In this document: positions 1 through 10,515 of the stretch, piece after piece
Layout of the letters: each line of letters opens with the position of its first letter
Position numbering within the stretch: position 1 is the stretch's first letter
Assembly (NCBI GenBank): GCA_016858145.1
Contig: JAEHOE010000004.1
Location: forward strand, 558,001-622,000
Source: Edaphochlamys debaryana
Taxonomy: Eukaryota > Chlorophyta > Chlorophyceae > Chlamydomonadales
Length of the DNA stretch: 64,000 nt
Direction: 5' to 3'
Made by a program: the position numbers and the translations under genes
The notes under the pieces: generated by a model
What the model was told of the DNA's origin: nothing
The model's database searches: none
Seen by the model: the letters and a program-made list of their open reading frames with translations, nothing else

Positions 1-599
1 GTCGGCATTTATGTCGTTCGTGATGGTAAAGGCGCAGTCGGCGGAGTAGTAGTAGAAATACTCCAAGCTGCCAGCACTGCATGAAAACGAGCGAGGGCAA
101 CTGTTTGGGGCGTCGCCTGGCGCCGGCTGTCATGCCGCGTGAATGCAAGGACAGGCACTGGCTTCAAAAACTCCGAGGGTATCACATAAATCCGTTGCAC
201 GCAATGCTGAACCCCAACAAGCGCCGGTGAGACGGTGCACGCATGTCGCGGCACATGGCCTTCAGGGCAGAGGTGCCGCGGTTGAAAAATGTGCAAGACC
301 AATGAGCTATATCACCCCAGCAGAGGCGCAATGCACGTGTGAGGGCGCCAGAGAGTCCTGGTGGAGCTCGAGGCACGACATGATCAGGGCCCCGCGACTT
401 CGTCCCGGCACGCCCGCAACCCGCCCCCAACTCACGCCCAGCTGCTGGTCAGCGTCAGCTCCAGCTGATCGTTGTTGTCAATGCGGTACGTAAGGGTGCT
501 GCCGCGGAAGTGCGAGGCGGACGCCCAGGACGCGAGGAGCAGGGCCGCGACGGCTACAAGAAGCGCGGGCGCGCCCCGGAAGGCTCTGCGCGGCGCCAT
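1..599 (-). CDS. Secreted SHFRG-type extracellular protein, 5' part only (runs off the left edge)
   Basis: Exon 1 is 436-599, starting at ATG 599-597. Exon 2 is 1-76 and continues beyond the window. The intron 77-435 has a GTGAGT donor and an ATGCAG acceptor, and the phases match (54 codons + 2 nt, then 1 nt + codons). Residues 1-27 are a classical signal peptide (MAPRRAFRG, then ALLVAVAALLLASWASA), cleaved just before the SHFRGSTLTYRID motif. Many predicted secreted or membrane proteins of green algae and other protists begin with a mature SHFRGG-like motif followed by beta-sandwich repeats; that is family knowledge recalled, not searched. Exon 2 gives an aromatic run (EYFYYYSADC) with a cysteine, typical of an extracellular domain. 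The substrate or function is unknown. Cell-surface or wall location is inferred from the signal peptide. Confidence 0.6.
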
Positions 600-1798
600 G
601 GCGGCTAGCGAAGCTGTAGCGTGTGTGTGCCCTTCCGACAATGCGCAGCAGCGAGGGAGCGAGCGCGCTTTGTGGGCGCAGGACGAACCATAAGTGCCGA
701 TTGCGAGCCGCCTCACGTCATGCCCCGCGCCTGCATGCATTGCCCCGCGCCCCTCCTCCCCGCTGCCGCCTCTGCTGCTGTGCTGCAGACCGCTGCGGCG
801 AGTGGGGTGCTGAGCAGTGGGGGTTGCAGACTCTGGTCAAGGTCACGAGGCGGGCTCCCAGCTCCCAGCTCCCAGCTCCCGCTTACTCGACGCTTGTCGA
901 CGGGGCAGCCGGGTAGGAAGCACGAAGCGTGTGAGGTTCAACCGGGGGCCTCCGCTCGGGCCTTGGGGTCTGCCGCTCTGCCCCCCGCCTACGCAAGTCC
1001 GTGGGCGTGTGGAGATCCCATCCGATCAGCATCCATACAGAAACAGGCAAACAGCCGCTCCTTACAACATTATCAATAAGCATATATGCCCGTTCGCTCC
1101 ACCCCCTCTCACGACCTTGATGCAGGCCGCTCCTTGCAAACCCCATCTCTTCAATGCTCGGCGCACTCTGCGCAATCCCGGCCCAATTCTCTGGTGCCGG
1201 TACCCACATCAACCGAAGCTCAACGGAGCCCCTCACTCTCGGTAGCTGTATCAGTATGCCATCCTTGCGGACCACCAGGACGGTCCCTCCGCTGCACCCT
1301 CTGCACCGTCCCCACGGTACGCTCCTCACGCTACGCTCCTCACGGCAACCCACATGGCCCAACCGCGGTTCAGCTCCTGTTCCCTCGCACCACGACGCAC
1401 GACGCACCACCACCACACGCGTCAGCTTGCGTCGACCTGGCTCACCCGCCCCGCGTTAATCCGCGCCACTCCCCCCCTCTCATGGCTCCTTGTGAGTCAC
1501 AACCCAGTGCCTGGCCCATGTCCGCGGTAGGCACTGCAATGTCCCAGTTCAGCCCAGCCCAGCTCTTACCCTCTGTACCCCTCACGCCCCCACCCCCCCA
1601 CCCAAAGCCCCCTCCCCCTCCTCCTCCACGCATCCCACTAAGAGGGCCGTGCGCCGCAGAACCGTGCAGCATAGCCCTGCCCCCCTGCGTCAAGCCAGCC
1701 CCTCTCAGCTACCCCATACAAGACTCCACTCAACAGTGAACGCCTGCCCCTCGCCCTCAGGCCACCAATCACTCGGCCCCTTCCCCTCAGGCCACCCT
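600..1798. other. Intergenic: upstream of the SHFRG gene and 3' flank of the OPR gene
   Basis: No coding stretch here shows a start, consistent splice phases or a recognisable motif. The right part (about 1060-1798) is probably the 3'UTR of the OPR-RAP gene on the minus strand. A TTACA at 1062-1066 reads TGTAA on that strand, the usual green-algal poly(A) signal, about 730 nt past the stop. The left part (600-1050) should hold the promoter of the leftmost gene. I saw no TATA box. Confidence 0.4.
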
Positions 1799-1806
1799 TC
1801 ACTCGG
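1757..1806. repeat. Short tandem duplication spanning the OPR gene stop codon
   Basis: Two near-identical copies lie at 1757-1776 and 1787-1806, each reading TCAGGCCACC followed by ATC or CTTC and ACTCGG. The TGA stop of the minus-strand OPR-RAP gene (1801-1799) lies in the right-hand copy, so the 3' end of the coding sequence is part of a duplicated unit. Confidence 0.6.
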
Positions 1807-4800
1807 ACCACCACAGGGGGGCCTCATCTCCTCCGTTAGGGCCCACGGCGGCGCTCACCACCGCGCTGACCCGCTCCACCGGCGCCTGCAGCGGCTTGGG
1901 CGCCTGACGGCGGATGCTCTCCGCCGCCTCCGCCCCTCCGTTGGCGCCTCCCGCCTCCGAGGCCCCCTCACGCGCCCCAAACGCTCCGCCCATGGGGCCC
2001 GCTGTACGGCGGTCGATCTTGGACTGCGGTTGCACGTTAGAACTTGGGAATTAGCGGACGGCGGTGAGCAACTTAGAAGATTCACGTAGATGCAAGGTGC
2101 TCTTCGCCAGCATACCCCGGCCATCTGACAAAGCCCATGCCGAGGCTCAAGCGGGCCCACACGAGCCCGCAAGAGAATCCGTACGGGCCCACCTGCAGGT
2201 AGACCATCTTGGACCACACGTCCTGGTGCCCGATGCGGTCCCACTCAGCGCAGGGGATGGGCACCACCAGGTAGCCGCGAGCCTGGGGGGTAGCGGGGCC
2301 GGATCGGCACGTGAGCCGTTTCCAATCAGAGTTTACAGATAAACAGGGAGACACGTACCCACGCCCTGCCCACACCCGATCCACCCCGCGGTCAGGGCAC
2401 ACTGTGTACAGCACAGGTACGGTCCGTACCTGCAGCAGGCGGTACTTGATGACCGCCTCGCCCATGACGCGCGGGCTGTTGGCGGCGCAGTTGTGCCGCC
2501 CCATCAGCTCCAGGGCCAGCAGCCGAGGCTGCGGCGCCCCGCCGGCTGCTGCTGCTGCGGCCGCTGCTGCTGAAGCAGCAGCGGGGCTGGCGGGGGGCAG
2601 GGCGACGGCCACGTCGACCAGCACGCAGCCGTCGGGCGTGGCGACGTTGGGGGCGGCGACGAGGCCCATCTTGCGGAGGACCCCCACCAGGTCGGCTTGG
2701 TAGCTGTGAGGGTTCAGGGTCGAGGGGAGACTCGTTTCAGGGCAGGTTACCGTTACCGGTAGTCAGGAGCGGCGCGCATCGCTGCGCGCTGTGCGTGCTG
2801 AGCCACATGCAACTGGGCACGGGCGCCAGCCCCTCATGCCCCGCACGCCCCCTGCTCCTTGGTACCCTGCCCTCACCGGTTGGGCGGCGTGGCCACCCGA
2901 GCCGCCAGCCGCGCTCGCCAGGCCGCCACCAGGCGGCTCCGCGCCTCCGCGGGCAGCGCCGTGTTGAGCGGCGAGTCCACCCGGTCCGCCTGCGCGGCCA
3001 GCAGGCAGGCCGCCACCTGCAGGGACGGAAGAAAGGAACGGCGGGGGCGGAGGCGGGGGGTGAGCGGTGAGGTTGGAAAGCAGCCAGGCGAATGCACGCA
3101 GCGGCTGCGAGAGAAGGGAAGAGGCGCTGCGATCGGTCAGAGCGCAGTCTGGAGCGGGTAGCCGGTCAGCTCACCTGCATTGCCTGACGGCCAAAGGCGG
3201 CCTCCTCCTCGCTCAGCCGCGCAGCCAGCTGCTCCGCCAGCGAGCGGGCAAAGGAGCCGTTGTGGTGCCGGAACACCGCCAGGGACCACAGCAGCCCCGT
3301 CACGGCGTGCAGCGGCGGCCTGGCGGCACCCGCCGCCGCCCCCGCCGCCGCTGCGTCGCCCTCCGCCGCTGGCTCCGTCAGGGACATCCAGCTGCGCTCC
3401 GCGGCGGCCAGGATCTGCGGCCCTGGGTGACGGTTCATCTTCGCGGCCGCCCACAGGGCCTTGAAGACGTCCACCGGCTGCCAAGGCTCCGTCGCGATCC
3501 GGCCGCGGCCGGCGGCGAACATGAGTGCCTCATGCCGTTGGTTGACGGCAGCGGCAGCGGCAGCCGTGGCGGCGGCGGGGTCGAAGGTCGCGGGCGCGGC
3601 GGCGCCGTCGGAGGCCGCGGCGGCGGGCTTGGGCGGGCGGACGAGCAGCTCGTCCGTCGGCGGAGCGCCGACGGGAACCGACGTCGCGCGCGGAGACGTC
3701 GTCTCGGCGGCGGTGGCGGCCTCGTGGTTTCCATTGCCGTTACCGTTACCATTGGTGGCGGCAACGACCTCGGGCTCCGCCTCCGCCTCGGCTTTGGCTG
3801 CCGCCCGCTCGGCGGTCGCCGTCGCCGTCGTCGCCTCCGCTTCGGGCGCCGTCGCGGCGGCGGCGGCGGCGGGTTCCTGCTTGGCCGCCGCCGCCAGGTC
3901 GGCGGCGCGGCCCGACTCGAGCAGGGCCATCTCCTCAGACAGGGGGCGCTGACGTGGCAGGCCCATAAGCGCGACCTGGGGCGATAACAGTCATGGACGG
4001 TGAAAGGTTGCCGGTACAGACGGGAAGGTCAGGACGACGGCACTGTCACGGTAGCCCCTCAACACGAATCCCCCATACGATGCTCCTTGCCGTGCAACAT
4101 TACTAATTTGACTGACCCTTGCACAGGCTGTCCCTCATCACATCCATAAAAGCGGCGCGCACGCACCTGCAGGTCGTCCAGAAGCTCAGGCGAGTCCTGG
4201 CGCAGCGCCGCCAGCGCCCACAGCAGCGTCGTCAGCTCCGGCACGCGCCGCCGCCGCCGCGCCGGCAGCTCTGCCGCCGCCGCCAGCAGCGCCGATGCGA
4301 CGGGCGGGCAGCTCCACCTCAGCGACGCAAGCGCCGTCAGCAGCCGCATCGCGTCGTCGAGCGTTACGGTGGCGGCAGCGGCGGCGGCTGGCGGCGCCAC
4401 CGGCAGCCGGGCAGCGGCGGCCTGATCGGGGCCAGCCGCCGCCGCCGGGGCTGGCGGCGGCGCTGGCGGCGGGACCAGGAGCTCCGTCAGTCGGGCGACG
4501 GTGACGGAGCGCATCAGGTCTAGGCGCTGGGCGAGCTTGGCGGGGTCATTGGGGCGGGCCGGCGGCCCCCCCGCTGCCGCCCCCGTCCCGTTTCCCTGCC
4601 CATCCGCCGCTGCTGCCGCCGCCGCGCCGGCAACCGCCGCCGCTGCCTCCAGATCCGGCCGCCACTTGCCCATGGCCTCGAGGATGAGGCCGGACTCCCG
4701 TACGTCTGCCTCTTTGAGGGCCAGGCCCGCGGACCGCAACAGCCCACGGTCCGCCCAGTGCGACGGGAAGTAGTTGAGCGTCGCCATGCCGTACAGCACG

Positions 4801-7800
4801 CCCGCCATCGCCGCCGGCCGTACGGCAAGCAACCGCTGCAACCGCTCGCACGCGAGCTCCAGGGAACTCAGCAGCCGCGGGTCTCGGACGCCAAGGCGCG
4901 AGAGCGACGTCGCTGCTGCCCACAGGAAGCGGCAGCGCCTGTCGGCGGCGGCGGCGACGTCAGCGGTGCTGGCGTTGCCGCCGAGGCTGGCGCTGAGCGC
5001 GTCGAGGCGGCGGCGTAGCCCGGCGGTGTACGCTGCCAGCAGCCGCGATGGACGGTGCGTTCCGGCGCCGGCGCAAGCATCGAAGAACCGCAATAGCTGG
5101 TGGTCAGGAATGCGGTTGGCGACACTCGTGTCGCTGTGAGGCGGGAAGAATTCGAGCAGCCGCGACTCGACCGCCGCCAGCGCGGCGGCGTCGAGCGGCC
5201 CTGCCTCCGCCTCCGCCGCCTCCACCTCCGCCGCCGCCGGGTCCTGCCCGCTGGCGGACGGCGCCGGCGCCAGCCGCTGCAGAGCCCACACCGCGTTGCA
5301 CAGCGCCGGCGCGTCATACTCGTCCCGGTGCGCCACCACGTGCCGTACGACCTGCCGTACACCGGCTGCCGTACCGTCCGTCGCGCCTGGGCCCAGACCC
5401 AGGCGGGCCCCCCACGTGGCCAGCATGAAGAGCAGGGTGGACAGCTCCTGGGGCCGGTAGGCTGACAGCTGTGCCAGCGCCGCTGAGCCCACCGCCGCCA
5501 GGAAGGCCCGTGGCGGCCGTACGCCTGCAAACAGAGACCAACGAGGCACCAGACGATCTCAGTCAGCCACCGGCTTCGTCACCGCTCATTGTATGCGTGC
5601 AACAACTCGACATCAGCCAACGCGTGCAGCAAGCACCCCGAGAAGCAAGCTCCCAACACAGATACGGCTAGTGCTGCGCAGTGCTCACCCAGCCGGCCCA
5701 GGCCCCAGCAGAGCATGGCGAGGGACTGCGGGGGCGCTGACGACAGCTTGCCGGCGCCCTGGCAGCACGCGAAGGCCCACCGCACCAGCCGCTCCCCCAC
5801 CACCCCCAGCCGGGCCGCGGCCCACACCGCCTGGGCCACGGCGCGGACTGGCACGGAGGAGGCGGGGGTCTACGAGGACAAGGACGGGAATGGGGGTGGT
5901 AATGGGAATGGGAAGGGGTTAATGGAAGGAGAGCAAAGGGTGAGAAGACAGCCAGGAGGGCCGGATACGGTGCCCGTGGGCCTACGACACTAGAGCGAGA
6001 TGAGGGGCCCTCGGGGCCTAGCCCCGCAGCCCTCATGAATGCACTCCACAACCCCCGAGCCTCGTGGGCCCACAGCAGCAGGGAACGGACTGCACAGCCT
6101 GAGCACACGCTAGTTCCCCTTTCCTCCACACCCACCCCACTCCTGAACCCCGTACCTGCAGGAGCAGATGCATGAGGGGCCGAAGTACGGTAACGCCACG
6201 GTACCGGAGCGCCACGCACACCCACAACAGCTGCGACGCGTCCTCCGGGCTTAGCCGCCCGCCCGCCGGCCCCGCCGCCGCGACAGCCTCTGGCTTCGCG
6301 CCGCCCCGCCCGGCGAGTGTGGATGCGAACGGCGTAGGCGGCGCCGCCACGGCGACCGCGTGCGACTCGAGCACGTACGACATGCCGTACTTGAGTACGG
6401 ACGCCGGCATCTGGCCCCGGCTGCCCAAGCAGGCCAGCAATACGAGCGCCTCCTTGACCTCCGCCGGGGACCAGCCGCCCGCCGCCGCGCCCTCTGCTGC
6501 CCCGCCGCTGTCCCGGGAGCCCCGGCCCCGTAGTCCCTCCTCATCCGGGGCCTCCACACCCGCCGCCGCCTGCAGTTTCCGCAGCAGCGGCTGCAGCAGC
6601 TCCCGAATGAGCACCGTGGGGCGCCACCGCAGCGCCACGCAGCCCCGCAGGGCCTCCAGCGCGGCCGAAGACGACAGGCTGTACGCGAGCACACGGAGCC
6701 GTTCGTGGAGGGCCCACAGCAGCGGCGGGTGGTTGGGCCGCACGCCCGCACGCGCCGCCCGGCCCAGCAGGTGCAGCAGGCGCGTGGAGCAGGCGGCGTC
6801 GAGGCGAGGCACGGTGGGGACCAGCGCTCGTGCCGCCACTATGCCCGCGGCACGCAGGGTTTCGACGCGATGGGCCGAGAGGGGCGGGTGCGCCGGCGGT
6901 GCAGAGGCGCCAGAGGCGGGTGCGGTGGTGGCGGCGGCTGCGGCCGCGGCCTTGGGCGGCGGCGCCTCCTCGGCTGCGGCCGTGATGGCGGCGAGGACGG
7001 CCGTCGCCTGCTCATACGACAGGCGCGGGACGAGCGTCGGTGCCGTACGGCGATGCGGGCTGGCCGAGATTGTCGTACCGAAGCCAGCCACGTCCACGTC
7101 GGAGTCTGTCTCCACGGCTGCGCTGGCCTGGCTGGCCTCCGCCTCGATGCGCGCATCGGCTTCTGCCGTACTCTTGGCCATGTGGCTGAGCAGTACGTCC
7201 AGCAGCCCCGCGGGTACGGGCACTGCCGTACGCAGGCCCGTGCCGTCGGCAGCCGGCGCAGCGCCCTCTGGCGTCGCCGCCAGCACCGCCTCCGTGTGCG
7301 GGACCACCGCCGCCACCAGCGCCGCCGCCGCCTGGATGCTGGCGTCCGTCAGGGTGGCGTGCCGTACAGCCGTCAGGACGGACTCAACGGCGGCCTGCCC
7401 GACGGCGCCGTCAGCACCCCGCGCCGCTCGGTGCAGCCGCACCGCCGCCGCCGCCAGCTGGCACAGCTGCGTCGGGCTGCACTCCGGCCCGGGCCCGCGC
7501 GCTGCCACCACCACCGCCCCGCTCAGCAGCTGCCGTACCGCCGCCGCCCGCTTATCTTCCGCCGTCGCTGCGCCCCCTCCGCCGCCAAAGGCCCCATCCG
7601 TCGGCACGGCGGCGGCGGCACACTCCATGGCCAGGGCCAGGGCGTCCGGGCCAAGCCCCGGCGCCGCCGAGCCCAGCGCCACGAGCAGGCCCTCGCCGCC
7701 GCCAGCGGCGCCGCCGGCCAGAACCGACACCTCCTGTAGCGCCGCCAGAAAGGCGGTGTGCTGCGCTGGGCCCAGCTTGGGCTCCAGCCGAGCCGCCGCC

Positions 7801-9588
7801 AGGCTGCGGACCTCTCTGTCCGTTAGAAGCTCGCCGGTGCCGCTACCGGTGGCAGTGGCGGCGGCAGCGCCCAGGCCGCCAGGCGCGGGAGCGTCGCCCG
7901 GAGCGACGGACCCGGAGCTCGAGGCAGCGCCGCTGCGTCCGGCGGCGGCGCTGCCGGAGCGGGCAGAGCCAGCAATGAGGCGCGCCGCCAGGGCGGCGGC
8001 GGGCAGGGAGGTCGACGCCATGCTCGCGAGGCTAGCCGCGGCCTGCGGACAACGTGTGATGGGGTCAGCTTTGCTTATCAAGGTGTACGAGGAGCTAAGC
8101 GCACAGGCAATCCACACTTGACTCATGCTGCTTCCACACTTCTCAGCCAGCTCTCTTGCATCCTCCGTGTGTACCGCTCGAAGTCCCTGGGCCCCGCCCG
8201 CCCAAAGCCTCACCCGGGCGAGGTCACGAGGCACCTCAACGCCGTACGCCGCCGCCGCCGACACCACCGCATGCAGCGCCGCCGGCTCGGCGGCGCCCGC
8301 CACCCCCGGCCAGCGCAGCAGGGCCGCCACGGCGTTCCTCGCGCTGGCCTCACGGCTGGCCTCGTCGTCCCCACTCCCATCGTCCCCGTCCACATACTCA
8401 GCCTCCTCGTAGCTCGACCGCCCGAGCGTCCGGAACTCTGGGCCCCCGCGGAACATGACCCAGGGCCGCAGCGCCTCCAGCGCCTCCGCCAGGACCGCCG
8501 CCTCCGCCGCCGTGTCGCTGCCGCCGGAGCCTGGCGCTGCCGTCGAGCTGCCGTCGAGGGTGCCCTCTAGCATGCCCTCGAGGGCCCGGTCCGCTAGGGC
8601 GTCGGTGACGGCGGCGGCGGCCGGGGCGACGGCCTCGCGGGCCGTGGGTGGGTGCCACGCCGCCACCAGGCGCGCTGCGGTGCGAAGGTCCTGGGAGGAG
8701 AGCTCTGGCGCCTGGTCCTCCACCTGAGGGCAAGGATCGGGGTTGGACGGGGTTGTCATGCTACACAGGACAGCTTGCACAAGGGGCCCAAGGCCGGCTA
8801 CTGTGAGGCTTACAACACCAGGCGCGCCTGCGGTCCTACAGCAAGCTGTATTGGTATGCTAGGAACCCACCATGGCCATCATCGCGTCGTGCACCGCCCC
8901 TCCCGGCAGGACCCGTTGGAGCAGGTCGCTCGACAGCACGGCGGAGGCGAAAGCGGGGAGCCCGGCCTCCGCGAGGCATGAGCTCAGGTCCGCGCGGCCC
9001 TCAAGCAGAGCAAGGAGAACGGGGAGCCGCTGAGGAGGGACTTGAGCGGCAGACAGGAGAGCTTGGAGAAGCGTCTGCGTCGGGAACGGTGGCGGGTGAG
9101 GGGGCCGGGGTGAGCGTGCCTTCCCGCGAGCAGGGATGGAAGCGCAAGGGCCTGGTTTGTGCCAGCCGAGTGAAGGGCCTCACCTCTGTCGGCTGCTCCT
9201 TTGCGCCGCTGAGCCAATCAAAGCGACTAGCTGCGACGTCCACCGGGCTCCATGGCCCCGCCGGTGATGCAACCGTCTTGCGCCGGGCACGCTGCGATGA
9301 AAAGTCAAGGTTGCCAAGCGTATTCAGTATCTTACACAACCGACCGCCGAAACAGAAGCCGCCGAAGCCAAGCGCAGAGGAAGGACGCACCTGCCGTCGC
9401 CCCTCTTGACTCCGTGTTAAGCCAGTTTCGTAAGATCCGCCCTCTGGCGTGCTATGGCAGATATACTGACGCTGCAATTTGCTTGTGAGCCTGCGCCTGT
9501 GCACCGGCAGGCCGTCCAGAGCAATCGGACAAGAATAGCCGCGCCCTGGCCGCACGCTGGCGCGCTTGAGCGAGCAAGCTCGCTCCAT
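1799..9588 (-). CDS. OPR-repeat protein with C-terminal RAP domain (organelle RNA-binding factor), 11 exons
   Basis: Exons in order of transcription: 9184-9588, 8871-9074, 8214-8723, 6156-8042, 5689-5869, 4167-5524, 3175-3975, 2877-3016, 2430-2703, 2193-2282, 1799-2023. All junctions are GT-AG and the phases agree, giving about 2024 aa. The N-terminus (MERACSLKRASVRPGRGY) is Arg/Ser-rich and acid-free enough to be a chloroplast or mitochondrial transit peptide. The body has degenerate octotricopeptide (OPR) helices such as LSPEDASQLLWVCVALRYRG, SLAMLCWGLGRLGVRPPRAF and ELTTLLWALAALRQDSPELL, separated by Ala-rich linkers. The C-terminus (about residues 1855-1960) is a clear RAP domain: VDVAVALPP, then LALELMGRHNC, GEAVIKYRLLQARGYLVVPI and EWDRIG...KMVYLQSKID. 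In green algae OPR-RAP proteins control stability, splicing or translation of specific organelle transcripts. The target here is not readable. The start is the weakest point, because an upstream in-frame start-like codon exists at 9651. Confidence 0.85.
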
Positions 9589-10515
9589 ATTGAGAGGTCG
9601 GCTAAGGGAGCTCGCTAAGGCATTTGTGCACCCGTTGGAGGATGCAAGCATAAGTTTGCAAACGTCGCGTCTCCCGCTTCCGGGAGTGTGCTCTCGCGGA
9701 TCTTTGGTAAGTAGAAGGCGATGCGCTTATTGGCGTCCTGTGAGCTTGAGGTCCGTGACCGACCGACTGCTCCGATGCACCCATCCGCGGAAGCACGTCG
9801 ACACACCCCCGACCCCCTCGCTTTACCCCCCTGCCCAAGCGTACTGCCATTTTCAGACTTACTCCAAACCTCATGCCTGGATGTTGACACGCCCCGTCCA
9901 CGTCGGGTCAGGGCAGGGTGCGCAGGGTGTCGGCATGTCCTGACCGGCATCGCCCTCGGACCATCCCTCCGTTGTTCCCCGCGCCCCCGCGCCCCAACTG
10001 CGGGAACCCCTTTGCACAAATACTGTCCTGAATGTATATGCAAGGTATCGCCCGGTGGTACCTGTCAGCGTGGCCTGCTCGATTCCTGCCTGCACAGGCG
10101 CGGTTCCGTCGCGGCGCCTCCGCAGCCCTCCGTATGCCCTTCAGTCTTGGATCATCCTTTGACCGGCTTCTGCAGGTACGGTGTTGCGGCGGGAGGGCGG
10201 AGGCGGGGGAGGAGCGGGAGAAGCGGGGGAGAGGCGGGAGAAGCCTGCCATGATGGATCCAATGGATCCAACACGCCCGCCCACTCGTATCCGAGCAGGC
10301 CAGGGCCGGAGCTACGTTGAACTCTGCCCAGCGACAATACGCGCAACCCCACGGCCGAATTGGTCGACGTGCGACGAGTGAGGCGACAGGGCCGAACCGC
10401 CCAGTTCCGCGCGACCACCCTCGGCGCTGCAACATCTGAGTTCTGGAAGTCCAACATCAGCGTTCGGCGTTAGTACTTTGTTAGCCGGTGTTAGGAGAGC
10501 CCAGCGGTCGGCACA
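9589..10515. promoter_or_regulatory. Shared 0.9-kb intergenic region between divergent OPR and ankyrin genes
   Basis: The OPR-RAP gene (minus) and the ankyrin gene (plus) start at opposite ends of this gap, so both promoters and 5'UTRs should be here. I found no TATA box, no conserved ORF and no repeat that I would name. Short reading frames on both strands lack splice logic. Confidence 0.4.

Noticed and set aside
6172..8121. 649-codon plus-strand ORF opposite the OPR gene
   Set aside because: Antisense shadow of the GC-rich, Ala-rich coding exon 6156-8042; composition is Ala/Ser/Arg noise with no domain, whereas the minus strand carries OPR helices and in-phase splicing.
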